Positions 17,810-26,244 of a stretch of DNA of 64,000 nt are shown here, one piece after another. The DNA is from an uncultured Lachnospiraceae bacterium. Its GTDB lineage: Bacteria > Bacillota > Clostridia > Lachnospirales > Lachnospiraceae. The DNA is taken from the NCBI GenBank assembly GCA_900317755.1, contig ONHZ01000066.1, positions 26,379-90,378 on the forward strand. The letters are read 5' to 3'. Below the pieces are notes generated by a model. The model was not told the origin of the DNA. It saw only the letters and a program-made list of their open reading frames with translations, and did not search any database. The position numbers were made by a program, and so were the translations under genes. Position 1 is the stretch's first letter. The number at the start of each line of letters is the position of its first letter.

Positions 17810-18076
17810 TTATGCATTCATTTTCTCTGCGTTCTTATTCAGATAGTCTGTGATTTTCTGCATTCCTTCTTCAGAAAATTCCTCTGTATGTTTTTCTTTC
17901 AGGGAGTCATCCGTCTTCTCGAAATTGAAGGGACCAGGCCAGGTCGTGACCAGAAACTTGTCGGTTCCGTCATCATCAGTGATTTTTTCTATTTTATATC
18001 TCAGCTTTCCAAGGCTTCCTTTGAAAGGAGACATCTTATAAAATGTAAGATCAAGGAGATCGTTTCTATCAAGCAT
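17810..18076 (-). CDS. Small hypothetical protein
   Basis: The product has 88 residues, starting MLDRNDLLDLTFYKMSPFKG. It contains a compact alpha/beta pattern with LRYKIEKI, LVTTWPGPFNFEKT and a C-terminal amphipathic helix. Similar short Clostridial proteins sharing the WPxPFNFEKT segment are, as I recall, often labelled as GNAT-related, but no acetyl-CoA-binding motif is visible here, so no function is assigned. AAGGAT stands 9 bases upstream of the ATG. It is convergent with thiN. Confidence 0.65.
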   Translation of the reverse strand: MLDRNDLLDLTFYKMSPFKGSLGKLRYKIEKITDDDGTDKFLVTTWPGPFNFEKTDDSLKEKHTEEFSEEGMQKITDYLNKNAEKMNA

Positions 18077-18168
18077 TTCTTTATCCTTTTATATTATTAT
18101 GCTGCAGAAAAAATTCAATTCCTCATTAGAACTGGGCATGAAGGACTGTAGCATTTACATCAGATGGT

Positions 18169-18197
18169 TTGAATTTTTATATTAATTTTGCTATACT
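18169..18197 (+). promoter_or_regulatory. Promoter of the small gene at 18290
   Basis: TTGAAT at 18169-18174 and TATACT at 18192-18197 have a 17-base spacer. The leader of about 85 bases can form a hairpin through TGCCGA and TCGGCA (within 18225-18275). Confidence 0.6.
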
Positions 18198-18289
18198 GGA
18201 ACAAATATTTCAAGAATTATTTTTGCCGATTTCTCGCCTGTTTTCTTTTGATTCAGACAGTTATTTTCGGCAGTATGCGAGGCCTGATC

Positions 18290-18586
18290 ATGTCTGAATT
18301 TGAAAATAATACAGCTCCATCTGACAGTAAAGAAACATTTCATGAAAAAACATGTGAAGAGTATATGATGGAGGTTCTTGACGAAGATGATTTTGCAAAG
18401 AAGTATGAGCTTCTCGAAAAGATGCGTCTGGCTCCAGGACTTTCTGATCTCATCATAGATAATATTGCATCAACTATGGACATTGTGATTGATGACGGCG
18501 AGCCGGAAGACAGGCTTGATGAGCTGATGCGCTGTGTACATACGAGGGCAAAGTTTGAGACAAACAGGCTGAGAGGCGGAGTCTGA
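18290..18586 (+). CDS. Small cytoplasmic hypothetical protein
   Basis: The product is a 98-residue acidic, mostly helical protein (MSEFENNTAPSD..., then YMMEVLDEDDFAKKYELLEKM). The frame is open further upstream to 18188, but that part reads as a poor hydrophobic stretch and would begin before the promoter's start site. ATG at 18290 has GAGG 7 bases upstream and is chosen. No family is recognised. It is convergent with the CYTH gene, and the two stops flank an AAAAGCTTTT hairpin. Confidence 0.55.
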   Translation: MSEFENNTAPSDSKETFHEKTCEEYMMEVLDEDDFAKKYELLEKMRLAPGLSDLIIDNIASTMDIVIDDGEPEDRLDELMRCVHTRAKFETNRLRGGV

Positions 18587-18603
18587 AAAAAGCTTTTATT
18601 CAG
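18583..18603. terminator. Possible bidirectional terminator
   Basis: CTGAA and TTCAG flank AAAAGCTTTTA, giving a short AT-rich hairpin overlapping both convergent stops. The stem is weak. Confidence 0.35.
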
Positions 18604-19057
18604 GCTTTCCGAATTTCGACATATATGCATTCTTATATCTTCGGTCCTCTGTCACATCTTCTATGAACCACTCTGGACCAATGAATTGCTTTGCATCGTC
18701 TACTGTTTCAAATTCCACTTCAGCGACGATAAGTGGTGCTAATTCCTTTTCAAAAATATCAAGTTCTATTGTATATTTTTTTTCATTTTCTGAGTATGGT
18801 ATAAAATACCTCGTCTTTTCTATGATCGTATCGTCTGCCTTATTAAGAAGATGCTCAAAGCTTTCCTGCGTGAGCGGGAGATTGTATTCTTCATGCGCAA
18901 GCATTCCTGCCCCTTTATAAGTCAGAAAATATTCTCCAGCCTCATCTCGGACGCGGACTGTAGGATTTGCAGAGAGATAGCCCTGTACAAAGTGCTTGTG
19001 AGGAAAGTTCTTAATATTTTCGGGAAGATCAACTAAAAATTTTCTTTCAATTTCCAT
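18596..19057 (-). CDS. CYTH-domain protein (triphosphate tunnel metalloenzyme)
   Basis: The product has 153 residues, starting with the signature EIERKFLV and continuing with VRVRDE, YFLTYKG, EYNLPL, YTIELDIFE, VAEVEFET and DRRYKN. These alternating charged strands line the tunnel that binds triphosphate and divalent metal. Bacterial members are usually inorganic triphosphatases or class IV adenylate cyclase-like; I favour triphosphatase, because most Clostridial members have no demonstrated cyclase role. It is a single-domain form. No partner gene is evident. Confidence 0.88.
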   Translation of the reverse strand: MEIERKFLVDLPENIKNFPHKHFVQGYLSANPTVRVRDEAGEYFLTYKGAGMLAHEEYNLPLTQESFEHLLNKADDTIIEKTRYFIPYSENEKKYTIELDIFEKELAPLIVAEVEFETVDDAKQFIGPEWFIEDVTEDRRYKNAYMSKFGKPE

Positions 19058-19227
19058 ACTTTTTCCTTTTCTATATGATTATACAGTTCACGCGCCTTTT
19101 TACATTCGTGATTTATTATCGTTAAAAATCAGTCTATCACTTTTTATTGATTTGTGGTAACCTTATCAATGTGTTTTAAGAATATACTTCGATTTTATTA
19201 TGAATAAATTATAGAAAGAAGGGCATT

Positions 19228-19785
19228 ATGGCAAAAATAGCATTATTTTTAGCAGACGGCTGTGAAGAAATAGAAGCACTGACCCAGGCAGACATCCTGA
19301 GACGTGCAAGAATGGATGTCGACATCCTTTCTATTATGGATACTGAGAATGTCATCACCAGCCACAATATTCACGTCAAGGCAGACGGAATGATTGGTGA
19401 TGCAGACTTTTCAAAATATGATGGTATTATTCTTCCGGGTGGACTCAAGGGTACTGAGAATCTTAAAAAGCATCCTATTGTAAGGAAGGAAGTTCAGGAA
19501 TTCTTTGATGCAGGAAAGCTTGTTGCAGCTATCTGTGCCGGTCCTACAGTTCTTGGTGACGTTGGAATCTTAAAGGGCAAGAGGGCTACCTGCTATCCTG
19601 GCTGCGAGGAAGGGCTTATAGGTGCAGAGGTCATCAAATCTGCACCGGCAGTCCGGGACGGAAATATCATCACAGCACGTGGAGTGGGTGCATCTATTTC
19701 GTTCGGTCTTCAGATTCTCGAATATTTTGAGGGTGAGGAAGCCGCAAAGAAGATGGCTGAAAAGATAATATACAGGATTTATTAA
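19228..19785 (+). CDS. DJ-1/PfpI family protein
   Basis: The 185 residues carry the DJ-1 fold: MAKIALFLADGCEEIEAL, IILPGGLKG and the nucleophile elbow AAICAGPTVLGD, whose Cys and nearby Glu (E16 or so in CEEIE) form the usual redox-sensitive pair. Family members act as glyoxalases, deglycases or chaperones in oxidative stress; the precise role here is open. The gene overlaps no other, but metY starts 18 bases after its stop, so both are likely on one transcript. Confidence 0.9.
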   Translation: MAKIALFLADGCEEIEALTQADILRRARMDVDILSIMDTENVITSHNIHVKADGMIGDADFSKYDGIILPGGLKGTENLKKHPIVRKEVQEFFDAGKLVAAICAGPTVLGDVGILKGKRATCYPGCEEGLIGAEVIKSAPAVRDGNIITARGVGASISFGLQILEYFEGEEAAKKMAEKIIYRIY

Positions 19786-19802
19786 TGTTTTGGAGGAATA
19801 CG

Positions 19803-21095
19803 ATGGATTTAAGCAAAACTGGAATTGGAACAAAGTGTGTGCAGGCAGGATATACGCCGGGAAACGGCGAGCCGAGACAGATTCCTATTATTGAATCGAC
19901 GACTTTCAAGTATGACACAAGCGAGGATATGGGAAAGCTTTTCGACCTTGAGGCTGAGGGATATTTCTATTCAAGGCTTCAGAACCCGACCTGCGACTAT
20001 GTGGCAAAAAAGATTGCAGAGATGGAAGGCGGTACTGCAGGGCTTCTCACATCATCAGGACAGGCTGCAAATTTCTTCGCATTATTTAATATCTGCTCTG
20101 CAGGCGACCACATTGTTGCCTCATCTTCAATCTATGGCGGCACGTTTAACCTCATAAAGACCACTATGGCAAAGATGGGAATCGAGTCCACTTTCGTTTC
20201 ACCGGATGCGACAGAAGAGGAGCTTAACGCCGCTTTTCAGGATAATACAAAGGCAATGTTCGGCGAATCAATTGCAAATCCGGCCCTTACCGTTCTTGAT
20301 ATTGAGAAGTTTGCGAAAGTCGCTCACGCACATGGTGTTCCGCTGATTGTGGACAATACCTTCCCAACGCCTGTAAATCTTCGTCCGATTGAGTGGGGTG
20401 CAGACATCGTCACACATTCCACGACGAAGTATATGGACGGCCACGGCGTCCATGTAGGTGGCGCAATCGTCGATAGCGGCAAATTCGACTGGATGGCGCA
20501 CAAGGATAAATTCCCTGGACTTACGACGCCTGATGAATCCTATCACGGCATTATCTATGCAGAGAAATTCGGAAATGCCGGTGCATTCATTACAAAGGCT
20601 GTTTCACAGGTCATGAGGGATTTAGGTTCTGTTCCATCACCGCAGAGTGCATTTTATCTTAATATGGGACTTGAATCTCTTCACGTCAGGATGCCAAGAC
20701 ATGTTGAAAACGGCCAGGCTGTTGCAGAATTTCTTGAGAAACAGTCCCTTGTCACACATGTAAATTATCCGGGACTTCCGTCAAGCCCTTATTATGAGAT
20801 TGCAAAGAAGTATATGCCACATGGCGGCTGTGGTGTTGTTTCATTTGAGCTTGAGGGCGGAAGAAAGACAGCAGAGAACTTCATGAAGCACCTTAAGCTT
20901 GCTGCAATTGAGACGCATGTTGCTGATGCAAGGACCTGCTGCCTCAATCCTGCAACCAGCACGCACAGACAGCTGAATGATGAGGAACTCAAAGAAGCCG
21001 GCGTACCTGCAGGAATGATTCGTATTTCCTGCGGTCTCGAGGATAAGGGAGATATTATCGCAGACCTAAAGCAGGCACTTGAGGCGTGTGAGTAA
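19803..21095 (+). CDS. metY: O-acetylhomoserine sulfhydrylase
   Basis: This PLP enzyme makes homocysteine from O-acetylhomoserine and sulfide, or acts with methanethiol. The product has 430 residues: YSRLQNPT, SSGQAANFFAL, SSIYGGTFNL, VDNTFPTP and the PLP lysine in HSTTKYMDGHG near residue 206. The length of about 430 residues, rather than 380-400, separates it from cystathionine gamma-synthase. ATG at 19803 is selected over the in-frame ATG at 19785 because GGAGG lies at 19792-19796. Together with cysK it forms the sulfur-assimilation content of the window. Confidence 0.93.
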   Translation: MDLSKTGIGTKCVQAGYTPGNGEPRQIPIIESTTFKYDTSEDMGKLFDLEAEGYFYSRLQNPTCDYVAKKIAEMEGGTAGLLTSSGQAANFFALFNICSAGDHIVASSSIYGGTFNLIKTTMAKMGIESTFVSPDATEEELNAAFQDNTKAMFGESIANPALTVLDIEKFAKVAHAHGVPLIVDNTFPTPVNLRPIEWGADIVTHSTTKYMDGHGVHVGGAIVDSGKFDWMAHKDKFPGLTTPDESYHGIIYAEKFGNAGAFITKAVSQVMRDLGSVPSPQSAFYLNMGLESLHVRMPRHVENGQAVAEFLEKQSLVTHVNYPGLPSSPYYEIAKKYMPHGGCGVVSFELEGGRKTAENFMKHLKLAAIETHVADARTCCLNPATSTHRQLNDEELKEAGVPAGMIRISCGLEDKGDIIADLKQALEACE

Positions 21096-21181
21096 AAAGG
21101 TGCCGCAAGCAATTTAATATACAGAATAATTTGTTTGTAAGCAAACATGATAATGCATATTAAGTATGTGTGAACTTAAAA

Positions 21182-21228
21182 AAGCACCTGTATCCAAATT
21201 TACTGGATACAGGTGCTTATTATTTTTC
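21182..21228. terminator. Bidirectional terminator between metY and the alcohol dehydrogenase
   Basis: A perfect 15-base stem (21182-21196 with 21204-21218, AAGCACCTGTATCCA) has a 7-base loop. It is followed by ATTATTTTT on the + strand, and a T-run follows on the minus strand. Confidence 0.92.
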
Positions 21229-21246
21229 TGAAATTATATTATTTCA

Positions 21247-22407
21247 TCAGAATGCAGCTTCAAATATTTCCTTTACGTCATCTTTTGAAAGTGGTACGAA
21301 GCAGCCTTCGCAGCCCTTTGATGCTTTTTCAGCCATCTTGTCAAAGTTTGTCTTTTCAGTGATTCCAACGGCACGTAAGTTAGCAGGCATTCCCATTGTT
21401 TCAAAGAAGAATTTCTTTGTTGCTTCAATAGCTTCCTTTGCAACAGTCATGTCATTATCGCCTGTGAGACCGAGAACATTTTTGCCATATGTTGCAATGA
21501 TAGGAGCGGTCTTATCTGAAAGGATGTGTTCCATCCAGACAGGGGTAAGGATAGCAAGACCTTCACCATGTGTAATGTCATAGAATGCAGAAAGCTCATG
21601 CTCCATAGGATGAACACACCATCCAGGAGCGTTTCCGACTCTTGTGAGACCGTTAATAGCATGGGAAGCAGCCCACATGAGGTTTGCTCTTGCATCATAA
21701 TTTGTAGGATCATTCAGAGCAATCGGACCATACTTCATCATTGTCATCAGAAGACCCTCGCCAAAGCGCTTCGGAACATCTGCACCCTCCTCGAAGCTGA
21801 AATAGTTCTCGAAGGTATGGCTCATCATGTCAGCTGTTCCAGCAGCAGTCTGCTTTTTTGACACAGAATATGTATATGTAGGATCAAGAACTGACATCTT
21901 TGGCTTCAGGCACTCAGCAGCAGTTCCCCACTTTTCATTCTTTGACATATCTGTAATAACAGCGAATTCATCCATCTCTGAACCTGTTGCGGAAAGTGTA
22001 AGAACAGAATAGATTGGAAGTGCGCTCTTGATCTTTGAACCGTCAAGAACTAAGTCCCATGGATCTCCATCGTATTTAGCACCTGCGGAAACAACCTTTG
22101 CGCAGTCAATTGTGCTGCCGCCGCCAATGGCAAGAACCATATCGATGCCTTCTGTTTTACAGATCTCAGCACCCTTTCTTACTGTCTCAATACGGGGATT
22201 TGGCTCTACCCCCGAAAGCTCTGTGACTGAAAGACCGGCTTCCTTTAAGATTTCCATTGCCTTGTCATAGATTCCATTTCTCTTTATGGAACCACCGCCA
22301 TAAACCATGAGGACTTTGGATCCACTTTCCTTAAGCTCAGACAGATGTGAAATCTGCCCCTCTCCAAAATGAATCCTGGTAGGTACATAGAATGTGAAAT
22401 TGTACAT
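21247..22407 (-). CDS. Iron-containing alcohol dehydrogenase (butanol dehydrogenase type)
   Basis: This NAD(P)H-dependent dehydrogenase of 386 residues probably reduces aldehydes to alcohols in fermentation. The N-terminal Rossmann-like domain has VLMVYGGGSIKRNG and LAIGGGSTIDCAK. Iron ligands are seen in TADMMSHTFENY (Asp, His), CVHPMEHELSAFYD (His) and ITHGEGLA (His). The starting motif FYVPTRIHFGEG is typical of the YqhD/BdhA branch. AGGAGG precedes the ATG on the minus strand. The gene stands alone, with a terminator at its 3' side, so it is monocistronic. Confidence 0.92.
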   Translation of the reverse strand: MYNFTFYVPTRIHFGEGQISHLSELKESGSKVLMVYGGGSIKRNGIYDKAMEILKEAGLSVTELSGVEPNPRIETVRKGAEICKTEGIDMVLAIGGGSTIDCAKVVSAGAKYDGDPWDLVLDGSKIKSALPIYSVLTLSATGSEMDEFAVITDMSKNEKWGTAAECLKPKMSVLDPTYTYSVSKKQTAAGTADMMSHTFENYFSFEEGADVPKRFGEGLLMTMMKYGPIALNDPTNYDARANLMWAASHAINGLTRVGNAPGWCVHPMEHELSAFYDITHGEGLAILTPVWMEHILSDKTAPIIATYGKNVLGLTGDNDMTVAKEAIEATKKFFFETMGMPANLRAVGITEKTNFDKMAEKASKGCEGCFVPLSKDDVKEIFEAAF

Positions 22408-22565
22408 AAATAACCTCCTAACAAATAAAACTTAATAGTAGCATTATATTAAATATTTTGTGAAAAGTCATTGTATTTTTCGGAACAATGCTAAGAATAA
22501 CGAGAAAATTAGACATTCCAGAATAATAACAAAAAAACCACCGGATAAACCGATGGCTGATACAA

Positions 22566-22651
22566 CGGAGAGGGTGGGGTTCGAACCCACGTGCCCTTGC
22601 GGACAAACGGTTTTCAAGACCGCCTCGTTATGACCACTTCGATACCTCTCC
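22566..22651 (-). tRNA. tRNA-Ser (TGA)
   Basis: Read on the minus strand, GGAGAGG pairs with CCTCTCC in the acceptor. The anticodon loop CTTGAAA gives TGA, a long variable arm follows, and the T-loop is GGTTCGAACC. The 86-base length fits a class II tRNA. CCA is not encoded. Confidence 0.95.
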
Positions 22652-22758
22652 ATAGGCTTTGCGAAAAGCTTCATGGGTCGTCGAAACTTCAAGAACCGCA
22701 AAGCGATGATTATATTATCACAATCGATATATGAATGCAAGTAGTTTTTATTTTTTTT

Positions 22759-23757
22759 TCAGCTCTCCAGATATTCCTTCAGCTTTGGAATGATGTTGTT
22801 CGTATCCTTTACGCCGAGGTCGTAGAGCGCACCAATTTTTTCAAGATCCGAGTCAAGACGGCTGACTGTCGGAGGAGTGGAAGGAGTAATCTGAAACAGG
22901 CGTCCTTCTTTTTCCAATCGCAGCAATTCTTCACACTGCCTGTTATAAATTTTGTGACCATCCTTAAGTTCCTGCAGGAAATCAGGATAATTCCGGTATT
23001 TGAATTCTTCAGCTTTTGTAGTAGCAACACCATCTGTTCCTTCAGGCTTTCTGAAGCCTCTTGTCCTCGTACGTACAACTACGATTTTCTCAAAGCCCTG
23101 GTCTATCGCCCACTGGTATGCAATGGGCATGCTGCAGCCGCCGTCAAGGAAATTTCCGCCTTCAAGATGAACAGGCTCTGAAAGGACTGGGAGAGTAGCT
23201 GAGCATCTCATTGCTGTGAAAATATCAGAGCATTTATTCTTTTCAAAATAAACGGGGCGGGCCGTTGAAATATTTGTGGCAACGGCAACGAAGCGCCTCT
23301 TTGGATCATTAAATCTCTTGTAGTTGAAAGACTCGACATTACTGGTATCTGAAAACATATATCTGAAGCCGAATGGTGAGCGGTTTTCAATAAAGGCTGC
23401 AATCCCGAAATAACGCTGGTTGAAGCGGTTTGAAAGATTGAATCTTGCAGAGCGGCCAATCTGTCCTGAGACATAATTTGCACCATTAAGTGCTCCGGCT
23501 GAGACGCCAATTGTGGTCTGGAAATTGATGTCATTTTCCATCAGGGCATCAAGGACACCGCTTGTATATAAGCCTCTTAAAGAGCCGCCCTCAAGAACGA
23601 GGCAGCCTTCAGTAATTTTTTCTGAGGCATTTTCTGTCGGGATTCTTCCGATGCCTGAATATGATTTGTTTCGAATATTGTCTTTGTAGTAGCTGTAGGC
23701 GCCGTATGAAGCGAGACCATACAGCCCAAGTCTGATTAATGGATGTTTCTTTGACAT
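22759..23757 (-). CDS. Patatin-like phospholipase
   Basis: A serine lipid acylhydrolase of 332 residues. It has an oxyanion loop LEGGSLRGLY (57-63), the nucleophile elbow GVSAG with S86 and the catalytic D205 in FLDGG, i.e. a Ser-Asp dyad. About 45 residues precede the domain, including a weak hydrophobic stretch (LIRLGLYGLASYGAY) that might associate with the membrane. AAGGAGG is placed 9 bases before the ATG. The substrate is unknown. It is divergent from the UMF1 permease gene, across a 358-base intergenic region. Confidence 0.9.
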   Translation of the reverse strand: MSKKHPLIRLGLYGLASYGAYSYYKDNIRNKSYSGIGRIPTENASEKITEGCLVLEGGSLRGLYTSGVLDALMENDINFQTTIGVSAGALNGANYVSGQIGRSARFNLSNRFNQRYFGIAAFIENRSPFGFRYMFSDTSNVESFNYKRFNDPKRRFVAVATNISTARPVYFEKNKCSDIFTAMRCSATLPVLSEPVHLEGGNFLDGGCSMPIAYQWAIDQGFEKIVVVRTRTRGFRKPEGTDGVATTKAEEFKYRNYPDFLQELKDGHKIYNRQCEELLRLEKEGRLFQITPSTPPTVSRLDSDLEKIGALYDLGVKDTNNIIPKLKEYLES

Positions 23758-24115
23758 GACTGCCTCCTTATCAAATATTCAAGTCATAATAGAGATTCTT
23801 TACTATCTAAATTGCCTTACAGGAAAAATTCTAATTCAGTTTTTCATAAAGTCAATAATCTTATTTTTTGAAATGTAGGTCTTTTGGCTGATTCATTAAA
23901 TGTTTCGATAATAAGCAATCTTATTACATTTTGTGAAATTTGTACAAAAATCCCCTGTGTAATTTTTAAGTAAAACCTGACTTAAAATAGTGTTATTAGA
24001 AAACTGTATGGATTATAATCGTTTCTGAGAAACGAAAATCATTAATAAATATACTGATTTTTACGCTTCTAAAAAGAATATGACGTCAGGGTTTTTATGG
24101 ATTGGGAGACTGAAT
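23758..24115. other. Intergenic region with permease promoter and operator-like dyad
   Basis: No gene is seen in these 358 AT-rich bases between the divergent patatin and permease genes. The only clear structure is TATAAT at 24014-24019 with a weak TGTTAT -35 at 23991-23996 (17-base spacing). It is followed at once by the perfect dyad TCGTTTC-TGA-GAAACGA (24019-24035), placed where a repressor would sit at the start site. Confidence 0.5.
24019..24035. promoter_or_regulatory. Operator-like dyad at the permease promoter
   Basis: TCGTTTC and GAAACGA are perfect 7-base arms separated by TGA, starting at the last base of the -10 box. As RNA it would make only a short hairpin with no T-run. Confidence 0.45.
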
Positions 24116-25393
24116 ATGGAAGAGAATAAAAAGGGACTGACTTCTCTTGAGAAAAAATGGGTGCTCTATGATGTTGCAAATTCTGCATTTATTCTAATGG
24201 TATCTACGCTGATACAGATATTTTTCCATGATATTGCTGTAGCGGCAGGTGTTTCAGAGCCTAATACGGTGGCATACTGGAATTATGCCGGAACCGCCTG
24301 TACGATTGCCGTCGTGTTTTTAGGACCGGTCTTTGGAACACTTGCTGACAGGCGGAGAATGAAAAAACAGCTTTTTGTTTTCACTGTAGTGGCTGGTGCG
24401 CTCTGTACACTGCTGCTTGGCGTTTCAACGAACTGGATCTTCTTCATTATTATTTTTGCAATAGCAAAAGTCTGGTATCAGGTGAGCCTTGTCGTATATG
24501 ATTCAATGCTTAATGATGTCACGACAGATGAGAGGGCGGACACCGTTTCGTCTCATGGATATGCATTTGGCTATATTGGCTCAGTAATTCCTTTTATATG
24601 CAGCCTGATTCTTTATATTTTAGCTTCATTTGGAAAGATTGGGATTTCTGACACTGTTGCCATGCAGATTTCATTTGTAATAACTGCAATATGGTGGTTC
24701 GTATTTTCAATCCCGCTCATAAAGGAATATAAGCAGATCCGCTTCGAAGCAGAAGGCACCGGTGAATCAAATGGATTCAAGGAATTTTTTCATTCGATAG
24801 CGGAACTTGGCAGGACAAATAAAAAGGCATTATTTTTTGTCATCGGATTTTTCTTTTACATAGATGGTGTTTATACGATCATAGATAATGCGTCAATATA
24901 TGCAAAGTCTTTAGGACTTGCATCGACTGGTCTTTTGCTTGCACTTCTTGTTACCCAGTTTGTCGCATTTCCATGTGCGATCATCACAGGAAAAATGGCA
25001 AAGAAATGGGGAAGCGAAATTATTATTTCTGTATGCATATTGGGATATACGGCAATTGCAATCCTGGCATTCTTTATGTCGAATCAGATTCATTTCTGGA
25101 TTCTATGTGTAATGGTAGGTCTTTTCCAGGGTGGCATCCAGGCACTGTCGAGATCTTATTTTGCAAAAATAATTCCAAAGGAAAAATCAGGGCAGTATTT
25201 TAGTATTTTTGATATTTTTGGAAAAGGCGCATCCGCCCTGGGTGCATTCATTTTCGGATTTATTACAAATGTGACTGGAAACCAGCATATCGGGATTCTG
25301 CCAATTGTATTTTTCTTTGTCATCGGCTTTGCGTTCTTCAGGAAGTCATGGAAGACGGAGTCTGTGGTTTCAAAGGAAGAGAGTGCGGCGTGA
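24116..25393 (+). CDS. MFS permease of the UMF1 (Atg22-like) family
   Basis: The product has 425 residues with about 12 membrane helices. The conserved start LEKKWVLYDVANSAF and the loop GTLADRRRMKKQ (MFS signature after helix 2), YDSMLNDVTTDERADTVSSHGYAFGYIGS and GLFQGGIQALSRSYFAKIIP are features of the UMF1/Atg22-like branch, whose substrates are amino acids or unknown. ATG at 24116 has GGGAG 7 bases upstream; the in-frame ATG at 24080 is less likely. It is single in its transcription unit, with an operator-like dyad at the promoter. Confidence 0.88.
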   Translation: MEENKKGLTSLEKKWVLYDVANSAFILMVSTLIQIFFHDIAVAAGVSEPNTVAYWNYAGTACTIAVVFLGPVFGTLADRRRMKKQLFVFTVVAGALCTLLLGVSTNWIFFIIIFAIAKVWYQVSLVVYDSMLNDVTTDERADTVSSHGYAFGYIGSVIPFICSLILYILASFGKIGISDTVAMQISFVITAIWWFVFSIPLIKEYKQIRFEAEGTGESNGFKEFFHSIAELGRTNKKALFFVIGFFFYIDGVYTIIDNASIYAKSLGLASTGLLLALLVTQFVAFPCAIITGKMAKKWGSEIIISVCILGYTAIAILAFFMSNQIHFWILCVMVGLFQGGIQALSRSYFAKIIPKEKSGQYFSIFDIFGKGASALGAFIFGFITNVTGNQHIGILPIVFFFVIGFAFFRKSWKTESVVSKEESAA

Positions 25394-25447
25394 TAAAGCC
25401 GGTGCATATTTATGAATAATAAATGTGGTGAAATTTAATAAAAAACC

Positions 25448-25475
25448 TTTACTTTTCAAAGAAATATTGTATAAT
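25448..25475 (+). promoter_or_regulatory. Promoter of the small gene at 25576
   Basis: TTTACT at 25448-25453 and TATAAT at 25470-25475 are spaced by 16 bases, about 100 bases before the start codon. Confidence 0.5.
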
Positions 25476-25498
25476 ATTTTCGTGTGTGTAAAACACAG

Positions 25499-25551
25499 AG
25501 GCTAATGTAATATTATTCAGAGGGTTTACAGAAAGCTGAAAAAGTTAGCCT
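25499..25551 (+). promoter_or_regulatory. Possible structured 5' leader
   Basis: AGGCTAA (25499-25505) and TTAGCCT (25545-25551) form a 7-base closing stem. TGTAA and TTACA inside can form a second helix. It lies between promoter and ribosome binding site. It matches no riboswitch consensus that I can recall. Confidence 0.35.
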
Positions 25552-25575
25552 TAATAGTCTTAAAGGGGACATTTG

Positions 25576-25941
25576 ATGAGCATAGCAATCAGCAGAATAG
25601 GTTCAGTTGGAGCAGGAAGGGCAGCTGCGATTTCATCACAGTATTCAAGCGTTGTGAATAATGCTTACAATGTAGAGAATGAGTCAAAGGTTTCATCTGC
25701 ATACACTGAAAGAGCAAAAGCGCCTGAAAGTGTCAATGGTGTTTCGCCTTCAGATCCTGTCACATATTCTAATGCAGTAGTTCAGAAGAATGCTGTGAAT
25801 CATGTGGATTCAAGTATTGAGGCAAATAAAGCATACAATGCATTGGCAGATGAATTTTCCGGACAGAATGTTTCATATGACAGATACTCGAATGGAGCTT
25901 CATATGAGATGATTGGTGCGCATATTGATGCTTATGCGTGA
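25576..25941 (+). CDS. Hypothetical protein, 121 residues
   Basis: The protein starts MSIAISRIGSVGAGRAAAIS and is rich in Ser, Asn, Ala and Tyr, with little charge and no membrane helix or signal peptide. A low-complexity, coil-like middle precedes a C-terminal segment (YNALADEFSG, MIGAHIDAYA). ATG at 25576 is preferred to TTG at 25573; AAGGGG lies about 8 bases upstream. A clear promoter and terminator show that it is an independent gene. Such small proteins occur near flagellar or lytic genes, and a lytic transglycosylase gene lies 300 bases downstream, but a link is inference. Confidence 0.65.
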   Translation: MSIAISRIGSVGAGRAAAISSQYSSVVNNAYNVENESKVSSAYTERAKAPESVNGVSPSDPVTYSNAVVQKNAVNHVDSSIEANKAYNALADEFSGQNVSYDRYSNGASYEMIGAHIDAYA

Positions 25942-26001
25942 GATTACTTGAAATGTGACGGAGAAAAAAGGATTTTCTTTCCAAAATATTAATGGAATTA
26001 G

Positions 26002-26036
26002 AATGAGTAGGGGATGAAAACTCTACTCATTTTATT
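26002..26036 (+). terminator. Terminator of the small gene
   Basis: AATGAGTAG (26002-26010) pairs with CTACTCATT (26023-26031), followed by TTATTT. Confidence 0.8.
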
Positions 26037-26047
26037 TATAAAAAATA

Positions 26048-26120
26048 AGCTGATGACCGGAATCGAACCGGTGACCTCCTCACTACCAATGAGGTGCGCT
26101 ACCGACTGTGCCACATCAGC
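26048..26120 (-). tRNA. tRNA-Thr (GGT)
   Basis: On the minus strand, GCTGATG pairs with CATCAGC. The anticodon loop TTGGTAG between CCTCA and TGAGG gives GGT, and GGTTCGATTCC is the T-arm. The D-stem holds one A-C mismatch. Length 73 bases; CCA not encoded. Confidence 0.94.
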
Positions 26121-26244
26121 TTGTGTCGGAAAATGACCGACCTATGAAATATACAATAGAGAAATAGCATTGTCAAGAAATTTTTGCTTTGCATTTGATA
26201 ATTATTGATGACGATTATATTACTATACTGATAAGGAAATAGCT

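Noticed and set aside
21170..22270. Several plus-strand open frames opposite the alcohol dehydrogenase
   Set aside because: They are shadows of a clear minus-strand gene with intact metal-binding motifs and its own ribosome binding site.
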